This document shows, in pieces, positions 17,556-25,347 of a DNA stretch of 64,000 nt. The notes beneath the pieces were generated by a model. It worked only from the letters and a program-made list of their open reading frames with translations, did no database searches and had not been told where the DNA came from. Origin of the DNA: Bacillota bacterium. Its GTDB lineage: Bacteria > Bacillota_C > Negativicutes > JAEYSJ01. Both the position numbers and the translations under genes were made by a program. The stretch is from assembly GCA_023434855.1 (NCBI GenBank), contig JAEYSJ010000096.1, positions 14,749-78,748 of the forward strand, read 5' to 3'. Each line of letters begins with the position of its first letter. Positions within the stretch are counted from its first letter, which is position 1.

Positions 17556-18959
17556 ATGATAAAGTTCGGCACGGACGGGTGGCGCGGGGTAATAGGCGAG
17601 GATTACACATTTAACAATGTTCGTTTGGTAGCTGAAGCCATCGCGGGGTACATAGAGGCACGGGGCGAAGCAGACAAGGGCATTGTTGTCGGTTATGATG
17701 CGCGGTTCTTGAGCCGGCAATTTGCGGAGGACTGTGCGGCAGTTCTGGCCGCCAAGGGGATTAGAACCTGGCTTTCAGACTCTATTCTGCCTACGCCTGC
17801 GCTCACCTGGCAGGTTAAGGACCGGCAGGCGGCAGGAGGGGTAATGATCACCGCCAGCCATAATCCTTACGAATACAACGGCCTTAAATTTAAAGCTTCT
17901 TATGGCGGTTCGGCATCACCGGAGATCGTAGCGGAGATAGAGAAGTATGTAGAGCCGCTTGAGAAAAGCGGTCGCCTGTTTTCAAAGATTCCGCTCAGTG
18001 GGAAGGTGGAGTTCTATTCTCCGCGGCAGGTGTATATCGAGCATGTCAGGCAGATGCTCAACGCGGAGACATTAAGCAAGCTACGCGGCAAGGTAATTTT
18101 CGACATGATGCACGGGGCATCCCAGGGATATGCTCACGAGCTGGGTAAAGAATATGGGCTCGATCTCATGGAAATTCGCAGCGATTACAATCCGTCGTTT
18201 GGCGGGGTAAATCCCGAACCGATCGAGAAGAACCTTGGCTCACTGAAGGACGCGGTATTAAAATATAAGCCAGTGCTGGCCTTGGCCACCGATGGTGATG
18301 GAGACAGGATTGGCGCCATGGATTCGGAAGGCCGCTATATCAACGCCCACCAGATAATCGCCTTGCTGATTAAACATCTCGTTGAAAAGCGCGGGCTGCG
18401 CGGCGGTGTGGTACAAACGTTGACCATTTCAGAACTGGTGAAACGGGTGGCCGCAAAATATGGTCTTAAGTTGTATGAAACGCCTGTCGGGTTTAAATAC
18501 GTCACTGAGCTTATGCTGACTGAGGATATCCTGATTGGCGGCGAAGAGGCAGGCGGTATCGGCGTCAAGGGATATATTCCCGAACGGGATGGATTGCTCC
18601 TCGGTTTCCTGCTAATCGAAATGGTGGCTGCTTATGGCAAGCCCCTTGGTCAGATCCTGGATGCGATGATGGACGAGTTGGGCTGGTTTTACTATAGCCG
18701 GTCCGATCTCCATCTTTCTATGGAACAGAAGGATCGCCTAATGCATAGACTGAAAACTGATCCTCCGACATCACTTGGAAATATACAGGTAATGAACGCA
18801 AGCTGCTTTGATGGCTGCAAACTATCCTTTGCAAAGGGATGGACTATTTTCCGGGCTTCAGGGACTGAACCACTTGTAAGAATTTATTCGGAAGCGGACG
18901 ATAAGAGGACCCTGGACGAGATACAACAGTTTTCCCGAAATTATGCAAAAAAAGCATAG
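17556..18959 (+). CDS. Phosphoglucomutase/phosphomannomutase family enzyme
   Basis: Interconverts hexose 1- and 6-phosphates through a phosphoserine. All four domain signatures are present: the active-site TASHNP with Ser at residue 101, the metal loop DGDGDR starting at 246, the sugar-binding GEEAGG, and the phosphate-binding RASGTEPLVR near the end. The length (467) matches the alpha-phosphohexomutase family. The very short N-terminus (MIKFGTDGWRG) is typical of the bacterial glucose/mannose type. Glucosamine specificity (GlmM) is less likely but not excluded. A GGAGGAAT site precedes the ATG. It may supply glucose 1-phosphate metabolism together with the glycogen phosphorylase at 54.5 kb. 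Confidence 0.9.
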   Translation: MIKFGTDGWRGVIGEDYTFNNVRLVAEAIAGYIEARGEADKGIVVGYDARFLSRQFAEDCAAVLAAKGIRTWLSDSILPTPALTWQVKDRQAAGGVMITASHNPYEYNGLKFKASYGGSASPEIVAEIEKYVEPLEKSGRLFSKIPLSGKVEFYSPRQVYIEHVRQMLNAETLSKLRGKVIFDMMHGASQGYAHELGKEYGLDLMEIRSDYNPSFGGVNPEPIEKNLGSLKDAVLKYKPVLALATDGDGDRIGAMDSEGRYINAHQIIALLIKHLVEKRGLRGGVVQTLTISELVKRVAAKYGLKLYETPVGFKYVTELMLTEDILIGGEEAGGIGVKGYIPERDGLLLGFLLIEMVAAYGKPLGQILDAMMDELGWFYYSRSDLHLSMEQKDRLMHRLKTDPPTSLGNIQVMNASCFDGCKLSFAKGWTIFRASGTEPLVRIYSEADDKRTLDEIQQFSRNYAKKA

Positions 18960-18983
18960 TGGGAACGTTCAACTAAAAAACAA

Positions 18984-19014
18984 ATCCTCAACCTACTGCA
19001 CAAAAGTTGAGGAT
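18984..19014 (-). terminator. Terminator of the RNase II-type gene
   Basis: ATCCTCAAC pairs with GTTGAGGAT; read on the minus strand the hairpin is followed by TTGTTTTTT. Confidence 0.65.
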
Positions 19015-19044
19015 CATCGCATTAAAGATGTGATTCTAATTTTA

Positions 19045-20520
19045 TTAATCTATTCTCTTAAAATCGATATAGCCATGTTCGACATCGGTATGGATCAATT
19101 TTACTCTAAGTCTATTGCCTACAGCCTGACCAGAAAAGTGTTCCACAAGCTTTCCCTCGACAGGCAAGTGCAACAGTCGAACCCATACCCCTTTTTCAGC
19201 TGCACCGGTTATGATCGCGTCGAACTTTTCCCCTATTCTTGCTTCTAGAAGGATTGCCGCTGCCGATTTTGCCACCTGCCGTTCCACTTTTTGCACAACA
19301 TTTTCGGTTTGGGTGCAGTGTTGGGCAAGCAACTCTAGCTCATCAATTGTATAGGGAATCGGGTCGCCTGCTAATGCGGCCTTTAATAATCGCTGGGTGA
19401 TTAGATCCGGATATCTGCGGTTTGGGGCGGTGGAATGCTCGTAATTTTTGACTGCAAGGCCGAAGTGACCAAGTGGGGTTTCTCCCGGTTGCTCAACGAC
19501 ATATTCTCCTGCACCCATTAGTTTGATAATACTGAGAGAGAGATCAGGAAAGCGAAGCGGATCGGCTGCTTTTGCCACTGCCAAAAATTGAGCTAACGCT
19601 TTCGAATCAGCATCCATGGGCAATCTGTAATTATGCTGCGCAGCAATCTCGACTATGCGGTCCCATTTTTTCGGTACACGCACTACGCGCCTGAGTGATG
19701 GAAACTTTTTTTTCTCAAGATAACGTGCGGTTACTCCGTTAGCGGTGATCATAAAGTCCTCAATAATTTCTCTTGCGGTATTGCGTTTTTGGACTTCCAG
19801 ATCTCTAATTTGTTCTTCTTCAAATATAGGGCGAGCTTCTATTGTCTCAAAATCAAGTGCACCATGCATATGACGGAGAGACTTTAGTTTTTTTGCCACT
19901 CGATACTGTAGCTGGAGGTTATCGGCAAGCCCAGCAACTTTACTGACAGCTTCCGGCATTGGCCCATAACCGTCAAGCCATGCAGCTATGCTGTCGTAAG
20001 CTAGCTTTGCTCGATTGCGAACAACTGCCCGGTAGATATTTGAACTTAACATTTCTCCTTCCACCGAAATGACAATTTCGACCACCAAGGCAAGCCGATC
20101 CTCTTCATAATTTAAAGATGTAAGATCATAGGAAAGCCTTTCAGGCAGCATAGTAAATATCTGAGCTGCTGTATAAATCGAGGTGGTATTATGTCTTGCA
20201 TGCTCATCGATAGCCGAGGATTTTTTCACAAGGGCATCTACATCGGCGATAGCAACAAGGATTTTTATACTTTCTCTCGGCAACTCAGCGGCAACCGTAA
20301 GCTGGTCCAGGTCTTGCGAATCATCGTTGTCAATCGAACACCACAACAAATCGCGTAAGTCGTGAACAGAGTTATCAAGTTTAGGAATATTGTCGGGAAA
20401 TGCATCTACCTCGGCCATAGCTTGCGTGGAAAAGTCCGGCAGAAGCTTTTTCTCGAGCATTACCATATGTGCGATTTGTTGTAATCTGGAACGATGATGA
20501 CTATCATTTGTGTTTCTCAT
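19045..20520 (-). CDS. RNB-domain exoribonuclease (RNase II/R family)
   Basis: A 491-residue 3'-5' exoribonuclease. The RNB catalytic core shows SIDNDDSQDLDQL (metal-binding Asp cluster, compare the canonical IDDxxxxDxDDA) and the late signature HSTAPNRRYPDLITQRLL. A short C-terminal S1-like barrel follows (KFDAIITGAAEKGVWVRLL). There is no N-terminal cold-shock domain, so it is a short RNase II-like form rather than full RNase R. An ATG at 20520 has AGGAAGGTGCACT before it; 16 more open codons upstream lack a ribosome site and are not included. Confidence 0.85.
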   Translation of the reverse strand: MRNTNDSHHRSRLQQIAHMVMLEKKLLPDFSTQAMAEVDAFPDNIPKLDNSVHDLRDLLWCSIDNDDSQDLDQLTVAAELPRESIKILVAIADVDALVKKSSAIDEHARHNTTSIYTAAQIFTMLPERLSYDLTSLNYEEDRLALVVEIVISVEGEMLSSNIYRAVVRNRAKLAYDSIAAWLDGYGPMPEAVSKVAGLADNLQLQYRVAKKLKSLRHMHGALDFETIEARPIFEEEQIRDLEVQKRNTAREIIEDFMITANGVTARYLEKKKFPSLRRVVRVPKKWDRIVEIAAQHNYRLPMDADSKALAQFLAVAKAADPLRFPDLSLSIIKLMGAGEYVVEQPGETPLGHFGLAVKNYEHSTAPNRRYPDLITQRLLKAALAGDPIPYTIDELELLAQHCTQTENVVQKVERQVAKSAAAILLEARIGEKFDAIITGAAEKGVWVRLLHLPVEGKLVEHFSGQAVGNRLRVKLIHTDVEHGYIDFKRID

Positions 20521-20644
20521 AGTGCACCTTCCTGTGTAATCAGTTGTAATCATGTTTAATTTGGCCAAATAGTGGATTAAACACTAGGCCTATTATTTCG
20601 TTTCCCGGTATTATTTTTCCTGCGAAAGGCATAATTTTTTCGCT

Positions 20645-20746
20645 TTAATATATGATATGCGGAAAAGCTCCCTGACGGAGGATATTAGATAACTGTTCAG
20701 GGCCCTTAATTTCCCAATCTGTACGACGTATGTGATACTTTTGCAT
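20645..20746 (-). pseudogene. N-terminal stub of a PNPOx-like flavin-binding protein
   Basis: A TAGGAGATG site and ATG start open a 33-codon frame beginning MQKYHIRRTDWEIKGPEQL, then NILRQGAFPH and stop. This is the characteristic start of pyridoxamine 5'-phosphate oxidase-related (flavin-nucleotide binding) proteins, which normally run to about 150 residues. The remaining domain is missing, so the gene is truncated. It faces away from the intact nitroreductase gene. Confidence 0.6.
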
Positions 20747-20888
20747 GATAACATCTCCTACCTGTTGTCTTTTGCTTTTTATCTCCCATTACACGAAATT
20801 CGAGAGGATTTTGTGTATTTGTATGGAAGATTAATCTTAAGCATTTTAGCTATTAAGTGTATAGTTAGAATAGAAAGGGGTTGGCTGT

Positions 20889-21449
20889 ATGAAGGTTACA
20901 GAAAGTATTAATGGAAGAAGAAGTATAAGATCTTTTACTGATCAAGCAATACCGTCAGAAGTAATTGACAGTTTAGTTACATTAGGAACGAAGGCTGCTA
21001 CCGGTTCAGGGCAGCAAGCATGGGGTTTTGTCATTATAACAGATAAAAACGAAATGAAGAGGTTATCGGATGAAACAAAAAAGTACTTGGGTGAAAACCT
21101 TGAAAAGTTTCCGTATATGCAGCAATACAAAACCTGGATAATGGATGAGAGCTATAATATTTTTTATGATGCCCCTTGTTTATTGATAATTTATGGTGAC
21201 ACTAATTCACATTGGTATGTTTATGATTGCACTTTAGCCGCTGGCAATATTATGCTTGCAACCGGCGAATATGGATTAGGTACATGCTGGATCGGTTTTG
21301 CAGAATATGTATGTGATACTGCAGGATTTAAATTAAAATACAATGTACCTGATAATTACAAATTAGTGTGTCCGATGGTTGTGGGTTATCCTACAGATCA
21401 ACTGCCGCCGCCCAGTAGAAAGCCTGCTCCTATATTCTTTCGCGGGTAA
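20889..21449 (+). CDS. Nitroreductase-family flavoprotein
   Basis: A 186-residue FMN-dependent NAD(P)H oxidoreductase. It begins with the family signature ESINGRRSIRSFTDQAI, in which the Arg residues contact the FMN phosphate. ATGSGQQAWGFVIITD follows, then GEYGLGTCWIGFAEY and a C-terminal VVGYP. The natural substrate cannot be told. AAAGGGG lies before the ATG, and an intrinsic terminator (21484-21508) follows, so the gene is monocistronic. The convergent HxlR gene could regulate it, since HxlR regulators often control nitroreductase or quinone reductase genes. Confidence 0.85.
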   Translation: MKVTESINGRRSIRSFTDQAIPSEVIDSLVTLGTKAATGSGQQAWGFVIITDKNEMKRLSDETKKYLGENLEKFPYMQQYKTWIMDESYNIFYDAPCLLIIYGDTNSHWYVYDCTLAAGNIMLATGEYGLGTCWIGFAEYVCDTAGFKLKYNVPDNYKLVCPMVVGYPTDQLPPPSRKPAPIFFRG

Positions 21450-21483
21450 TATTTCTGGTAAATTTATTACGTGTATTATTTTG

Positions 21484-21508
21484 GCCCAGACGTTGTTTGG
21501 GCTTTTTT
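21484..21508 (+). terminator. Terminator of the nitroreductase gene
   Basis: GCCCA pairs with TGGGC and is followed by six T. Confidence 0.6.
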
Positions 21509-21571
21509 CCGTTGGTAGGCATTTAATCCGAATTAGTAATATAGTTTTCGGGAAAGAACAAAAAACAGCCC

Positions 21572-21618
21572 GTGATTGAAGTTCCCCCTGTCTACTTGAC
21601 AGGGGGAACTTCAATCAC
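21572..21618. repeat. Perfect 21-bp inverted repeat
   Basis: Arms 21572-21592 and 21598-21616/18 are exact reverse complements around a 5-base loop (TACTT). No T run follows on either strand. It lies between the convergent nitroreductase and HxlR genes. Confidence 0.7.
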
Positions 21619-21704
21619 CTTGACCGGCTTTAATTATTTCAAAATCACAAACATATTATTGAGAATGATATCAATAAACTCAATTTAGATATAGGTCGCC
21701 GTAC

Positions 21705-22169
21705 TTAGTCATTGCATGAGCAATTATCGCCGCATGAACAATGGTCGCCGCACGAACAATTATCAGCCGAAGTTACGTAAATTTCTTTAGTAGCAACATT
21801 TTCGATAGCATCAATTACTTCTTGTTTCTTCAGAATTTTATTATATTCAATTATCCATTCAAATACAGCAGTCAAGATAGGAACAAAACTTTGGCCGATA
21901 TCTGTTAATGAATATTCAACTTTTGGAGGTATTTCTTTGTATATTTCCCTATGCACGATTCCATCACGTTCAAGTTCCCGCAACTGTTGTGTGAGTATTC
22001 CTTGTGAAATGTTGGGCAACTGTTTTTGAAGTTCACCAAATCGTCGTGTTCCTTCGCTTAAACGCCATAAAATTGCAAATTTCCATTTGCCTGCTACTAA
22101 TCTTTGGATAACTGCCATTTGGGAGGCTGTCACTGGACAAAGGCTTCTAAACGGTTGTACTTTTGCCAT
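21705..22169 (-). CDS. HxlR-family regulator with a Cys-rich repeat tail
   Basis: Residues 1-115 are a complete HxlR winged helix: the conserved early Cys (RSLCPV), [40 protein letters not shown] and the wing [13 protein letters not shown]. HxlR proteins sense aldehydes, disulfide stress or quinones through that Cys. The protein then continues for about 35 residues and ends in three near-identical units of Cys-Ser-Cys-Gly/Asn-Asp, carrying six Cys in the last 20 residues. Such a tail is not part of the usual family and could bind a metal or act as a thiol sensor. AAAGGAG lies upstream of the ATG. The DNA repeats are 18 bases long. Confidence 0.85.
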   Translation of the reverse strand: MAKVQPFRSLCPVTASQMAVIQRLVAGKWKFAILWRLSEGTRRFGELQKQLPNISQGILTQQLRELERDGIVHREIYKEIPPKVEYSLTDIGQSFVPILTAVFEWIIEYNKILKKQEVIDAIENVATKEIYVTSADNCSCGDHCSCGDNCSCND

Positions 22170-22384
22170 TCGGTATGCGCTCCTTTCGTAATAGAGTGTG
22201 TTTTAAAAACACACTTTCCTTCTTTTAAACTGTTACAGAATACCCCAATGTTAAACTACCGGAAAGTTGCACAGCGGGCATACCCGATTTCTACGCTGAA
22301 AGGCTCAACGGCAAAGAAGGGTATTTTGTAACAGCCTCTGATAGTACTATTTACCGTAGTATATAACATAAAAATGCGTACTTG
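22170..22384. other. Intergenic region with a C-terminal protein remnant
   Basis: A plus-strand frame at 22229-22366 encodes 45 residues that look real (TVTEYPNVKLPESC and ERLNGKEGYFVTASDSTIYR, then stop) but is closed upstream by TAA and lacks a start, so it is probably a truncated gene. CTGTTACAGAATACCC (22230-22245) and GGGTATTTTGTAACAG (22319-22334) form a 16-base inverted repeat with one mismatch that frames about 105 bases, possibly a tiny mobile element. Confidence 0.35.
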
Positions 22385-22401
22385 TAATGATTTCCATTAT
22401 A
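22385..22401 (+). promoter_or_regulatory. Possible Fur-type operator
   Basis: TAATGATTTCCATTATA is an imperfect palindrome close to the Fur consensus (ATAATGAT/ATCATTAT halves). It lies upstream of the HMA protein and the TonB receptor cluster, where iron or metal control would make sense. Identification is by eye only. Confidence 0.4.
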
Positions 22402-22567
22402 ATATAATATTATGTTAAAATCAACATGCATTAACATAATTCAACAATGGATATCGGAATTCTTTAAGTTATGCTTGTTTAAATGTTTATCATATTATTT
22501 TGTATGGTTGATATACCCATTAATTGGGTTTGGTTTCCGAATATTTTTAAGGAAAGGAAATGAATCA

Positions 22568-22780
22568 ATGAAGAATTCTAATCAGATTAAATTGAAGATT
22601 GAGGGTATGTCGTGCGGTATGTGCACTGGAAAGGTGGGAAAAACTCTTCAAGGTATTTCCGGGGTTAGTGAAGTAAGTGTTGATCTGGCGAAAAAGGAAG
22701 CAATCATAATTGGAGCAGTTAATCTTGCCGAGTGTATTCAGGCAATAGAAAAACTCGGCTTTAAAGTGGAAAATGATTAA
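22568..22780 (+). CDS. Small HMA-domain metallochaperone (CopZ-like)
   Basis: A 70-residue ferredoxin-like metal-binding domain with GMSCGMC; Cys16 and Cys19 bind a soft metal such as Cu(I). The beta-alpha-beta pattern GVSEVSVDLAKKEAII, then IEKLGFKV, is typical. It could deliver metal to a P-type ATPase, but none is in the window. The open frame extends 52 codons upstream, but an AAGGAAAGG site and family length favour the ATG at 22568. It precedes the TonB receptor cluster by 170 bases. Confidence 0.8.
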   Translation: MKNSNQIKLKIEGMSCGMCTGKVGKTLQGISGVSEVSVDLAKKEAIIIGAVNLAECIQAIEKLGFKVEND

Positions 22781-22832
22781 ATTTATGGCCAAGTCTATGA
22801 AAAACTGAATTCTTTTTAAAAGCATTTGGTCA

Positions 22833-22922
22833 ATTCCTTTGGTATTTAGTATCAGGTGTGATGAACGGTAAAGGATGTTAACATCTTCGGTGATTCAACT
22901 AAAGAGTAAACACCAAAGGAAT
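22833..22922 (+). promoter_or_regulatory. Structured leader or inverted-repeat element before the TonB receptor
   Basis: ATTCCTTTGGTATTTA (22833-22848) and TAAACACCAAAGGAAT (22907-22922) form a 16-bp closing stem with one mismatch around about 58 bases that contain a further GATGTTAACATC palindrome. It ends about ten bases before the ribosome site of the receptor gene. It could be an RNA regulatory fold or a small palindromic insertion. No known riboswitch class was recognised; the cobalamin box is absent. Confidence 0.4.
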
Positions 22923-22952
22923 CACTAGAGAGGGGAGAGAAAACTGACAAAT

Positions 22953-25244
22953 TTGCTACGATCATTATTTTGCAGCATTGCACTTGTTTTGACCTTGGCC
23001 TTATGGAGTCCTGGTGTAGTTAGAGCCGACCCCGAACAATCACAGACGGAGAGTACAGAAACTGCAGATGCTGAGCAGGCAAATAAGGCCCAAAGTCAAA
23101 ATACTGATAAGTCTAAGGAGGAAAAAAATAAAACAATAACTGCAGGCAACACATCTCAACAAACCGCTATTACGGTTATCGAAGTGGAGGTCAATGCGAA
23201 TAAGTATCAGGATCTGACAATTGGTCAACAAAAAAACGCTGAAGGCGTGAATAATTATGTGGTAACCCAAAGCTCCACCGGGAGCAAATCGGATGTTGCC
23301 AATAAAGATTTGCCCCAATCAATCACCGTTGTGGGCCAAAAAATCATGAAAGATCAGAATAACCTGACCGCGAGCGAAGCGTTGTCCAACGTCGCCGGGG
23401 TAAGGACGCAGCAATACCCTTCCTATGCCGACACACTCCTCGCTTTCTACATCCGCGGTTTTGACGCCGGTTCCTATGTCTATACCGACGGACTATGGGA
23501 TCCGTGTACTACATATTCAGGCTGGATCGGCAATGTTGACCGCATTGAGGTGCTTAAAGGTCCGGCATCGGTGCTTTACGGGAACGGGACGGCAGGTGGC
23601 CTTATCAACTACGTTACGAAAAAACCGCTTCCTTACTGGGCTTTTGCCTACGGCGCGGAGTATGGCTCCCGGGGGACGAAATCAGTGGACGCCGACATGT
23701 CCATTCCCCTGACCGAGGATAAAAAATGGCTTTCCCGCACTATTATTCAGAATACTGATTACGCATCCTTTCAACGGGGCGCGGACCCTTACAAGCGCTT
23801 TAATGGCAGTTTTATCGTGCAAGGCCAGCCGGTTAAAAATACGACATACACTTTCGAGACCCAGTTTAATGATTACTACGGACCTTCAAGCAGCTTGCTG
23901 CCGCTGAAAGGCACGATCAATCCACCCTACGGCCTGGTGCCTTATGATGCGAATTATTATGATCCCAGGTACAAGTCGCATACCATCGGGCGCGCCTTCT
24001 CCACCCGGGTCGACCATAAAATCAATGATATCTGGACTGTTCACTCAGGCTTGCGGTACAGTTTCTACGCCTATCAGTCGGAAACCAGAGGCGGAAGCAC
24101 GCTGGTCCTGAACAGCGCAAACCCAAGTCTGAGTACGGTATCCCAAAGTTATGGATCGATGCTCCGGTTTAACAATGCTATCGCCTGGGATACAACAGCA
24201 AATGCCAAGTTTCAAACCGGTGAGCTGGGCCACGATTTGACGACAGGCATTACCTGGGCTCATTTTAACCAATACATTCCTTATTTTCTCCGGGGCTCCT
24301 CCGCCGCAGTCAATGTTCTGGATCCCGTCTTCGCGGGCGAGCCGACTCTAAGCAAGTTTGGCATGGGCATGGGCGGGCGGCATTCCGAGAGTGAAAGGTA
24401 CGGCGCATATCTATCTGATGTGGTTGCGCTGTCGCCGAAATTCAAGGTGAATCTGGGTGAAAGCCTGACAATGCAGTCAAGCAGCATTGACGGCTCTTAC
24501 CGCAGGCATAATTCCGGCAGCGCGAGGCGGATTGGGACGACATATGAGACCTCACCCGGGGTGACCTGGTTTGCCGGCACCGAAACTTACTATGAACCAC
24601 AAGTTCCCCGAAACGACGGTTACCAATATATATACTTCCCCCCCGAAACCGGCGACCAGGTCGAAGGCGGCGTGAAAGTGGATGTCAGCGACCGCGCCAG
24701 TGTTACCTTGTCTGTTTACCGTATCAACCGGGAAAATATCGTTTACGGAGTCCAGGATCCGTACGACGTACTTCATACGATATATAGTCTTGTCGGCAAA
24801 CAGCGCAGCAAGGGGTTTGACCTTGACGCCAGCTATGTTATTAGGCCGGGGTGGAATGTGTCACTGGCTTATTCCCATTGTGATGCCCGGGTTCTTTCAA
24901 GTGACTCCTACGCCTCCAACAGCGTGGTTCCCAACGTGCCGCTCAATTCCGTCAAGCTTTGGAGTACCTATGAATATCAGGACGGGCCGCGGAAGGGATG
25001 GGGCTTTGGCGGCGGCCTGACCTTTGCCGGAAAACGCACAGTTGATACTAATAACAGTCTGGGATGGATGGACGGTTATACTGTATTTGATGCCGTAGTC
25101 TATTATAAAACCAAAGATTGGCGGTATTCGCTGAATGTCTATAACCTGACCAACGAGAAATACTGGGAATCGGGCAGTTCGTCCGGCGTTTATGCAGGCA
25201 CTCCCCGCAGCTTTGTCCTCCGTATCGAAAGAAGTTTCTTTTAA
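22953..25244 (+). CDS. TonB-dependent outer-membrane receptor (siderophore/metallophore type)
   Basis: A 763-residue outer-membrane channel that takes up a chelate with TonB energy. A signal peptide (about 1-25, ending VVRA-DP) is followed by a Gln/Lys/Glu-rich linker. The plug domain starts near residue 95 (DLPQSITVVGQKIMKD, ALSNVAGVRT, VEVLKGPASVLYGNG). A 22-strand barrel ends in FVLRIERSFF with the terminal Phe. The plug signature is that of FhuA/FpvA-like siderophore receptors. The start is TTG at 22953; a GGGGAGA site lies a little far upstream. The gene heads a GC-richer, one-direction cluster. Its presence indicates an outer membrane. Confidence 0.9.
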   Translation: MLRSLFCSIALVLTLALWSPGVVRADPEQSQTESTETADAEQANKAQSQNTDKSKEEKNKTITAGNTSQQTAITVIEVEVNANKYQDLTIGQQKNAEGVNNYVVTQSSTGSKSDVANKDLPQSITVVGQKIMKDQNNLTASEALSNVAGVRTQQYPSYADTLLAFYIRGFDAGSYVYTDGLWDPCTTYSGWIGNVDRIEVLKGPASVLYGNGTAGGLINYVTKKPLPYWAFAYGAEYGSRGTKSVDADMSIPLTEDKKWLSRTIIQNTDYASFQRGADPYKRFNGSFIVQGQPVKNTTYTFETQFNDYYGPSSSLLPLKGTINPPYGLVPYDANYYDPRYKSHTIGRAFSTRVDHKINDIWTVHSGLRYSFYAYQSETRGGSTLVLNSANPSLSTVSQSYGSMLRFNNAIAWDTTANAKFQTGELGHDLTTGITWAHFNQYIPYFLRGSSAAVNVLDPVFAGEPTLSKFGMGMGGRHSESERYGAYLSDVVALSPKFKVNLGESLTMQSSSIDGSYRRHNSGSARRIGTTYETSPGVTWFAGTETYYEPQVPRNDGYQYIYFPPETGDQVEGGVKVDVSDRASVTLSVYRINRENIVYGVQDPYDVLHTIYSLVGKQRSKGFDLDASYVIRPGWNVSLAYSHCDARVLSSDSYASNSVVPNVPLNSVKLWSTYEYQDGPRKGWGFGGGLTFAGKRTVDTNNSLGWMDGYTVFDAVVYYKTKDWRYSLNVYNLTNEKYWESGSSSGVYAGTPRSFVLRIERSFF

Positions 25245-25347
25245 AGCCCGGTTAATAATAAATGCAATCCGATGCCGGACCGGGTGGGTCAGAAGGACAG
25301 GCCAGCCTGGCATTGCCTGTGGAAAACGGGAGCAAGGAGTATAGGAA

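Noticed and set aside
17379..17720. Minus-strand 113-codon frame at the start of the phosphohexomutase gene
   Set aside because: It overlaps the real gene start and has no ribosome site; composition is not protein-like.
21657..21680. Fur-like sequence GAGAATGATATCAATA
   Set aside because: It lies downstream of both neighbouring convergent genes, so a regulatory role is unlikely.
22833..22922. Cobalamin riboswitch before the TonB receptor
   Set aside because: The conserved B12 box (GCCACTG) and core are absent; kept only as an unknown structured element.
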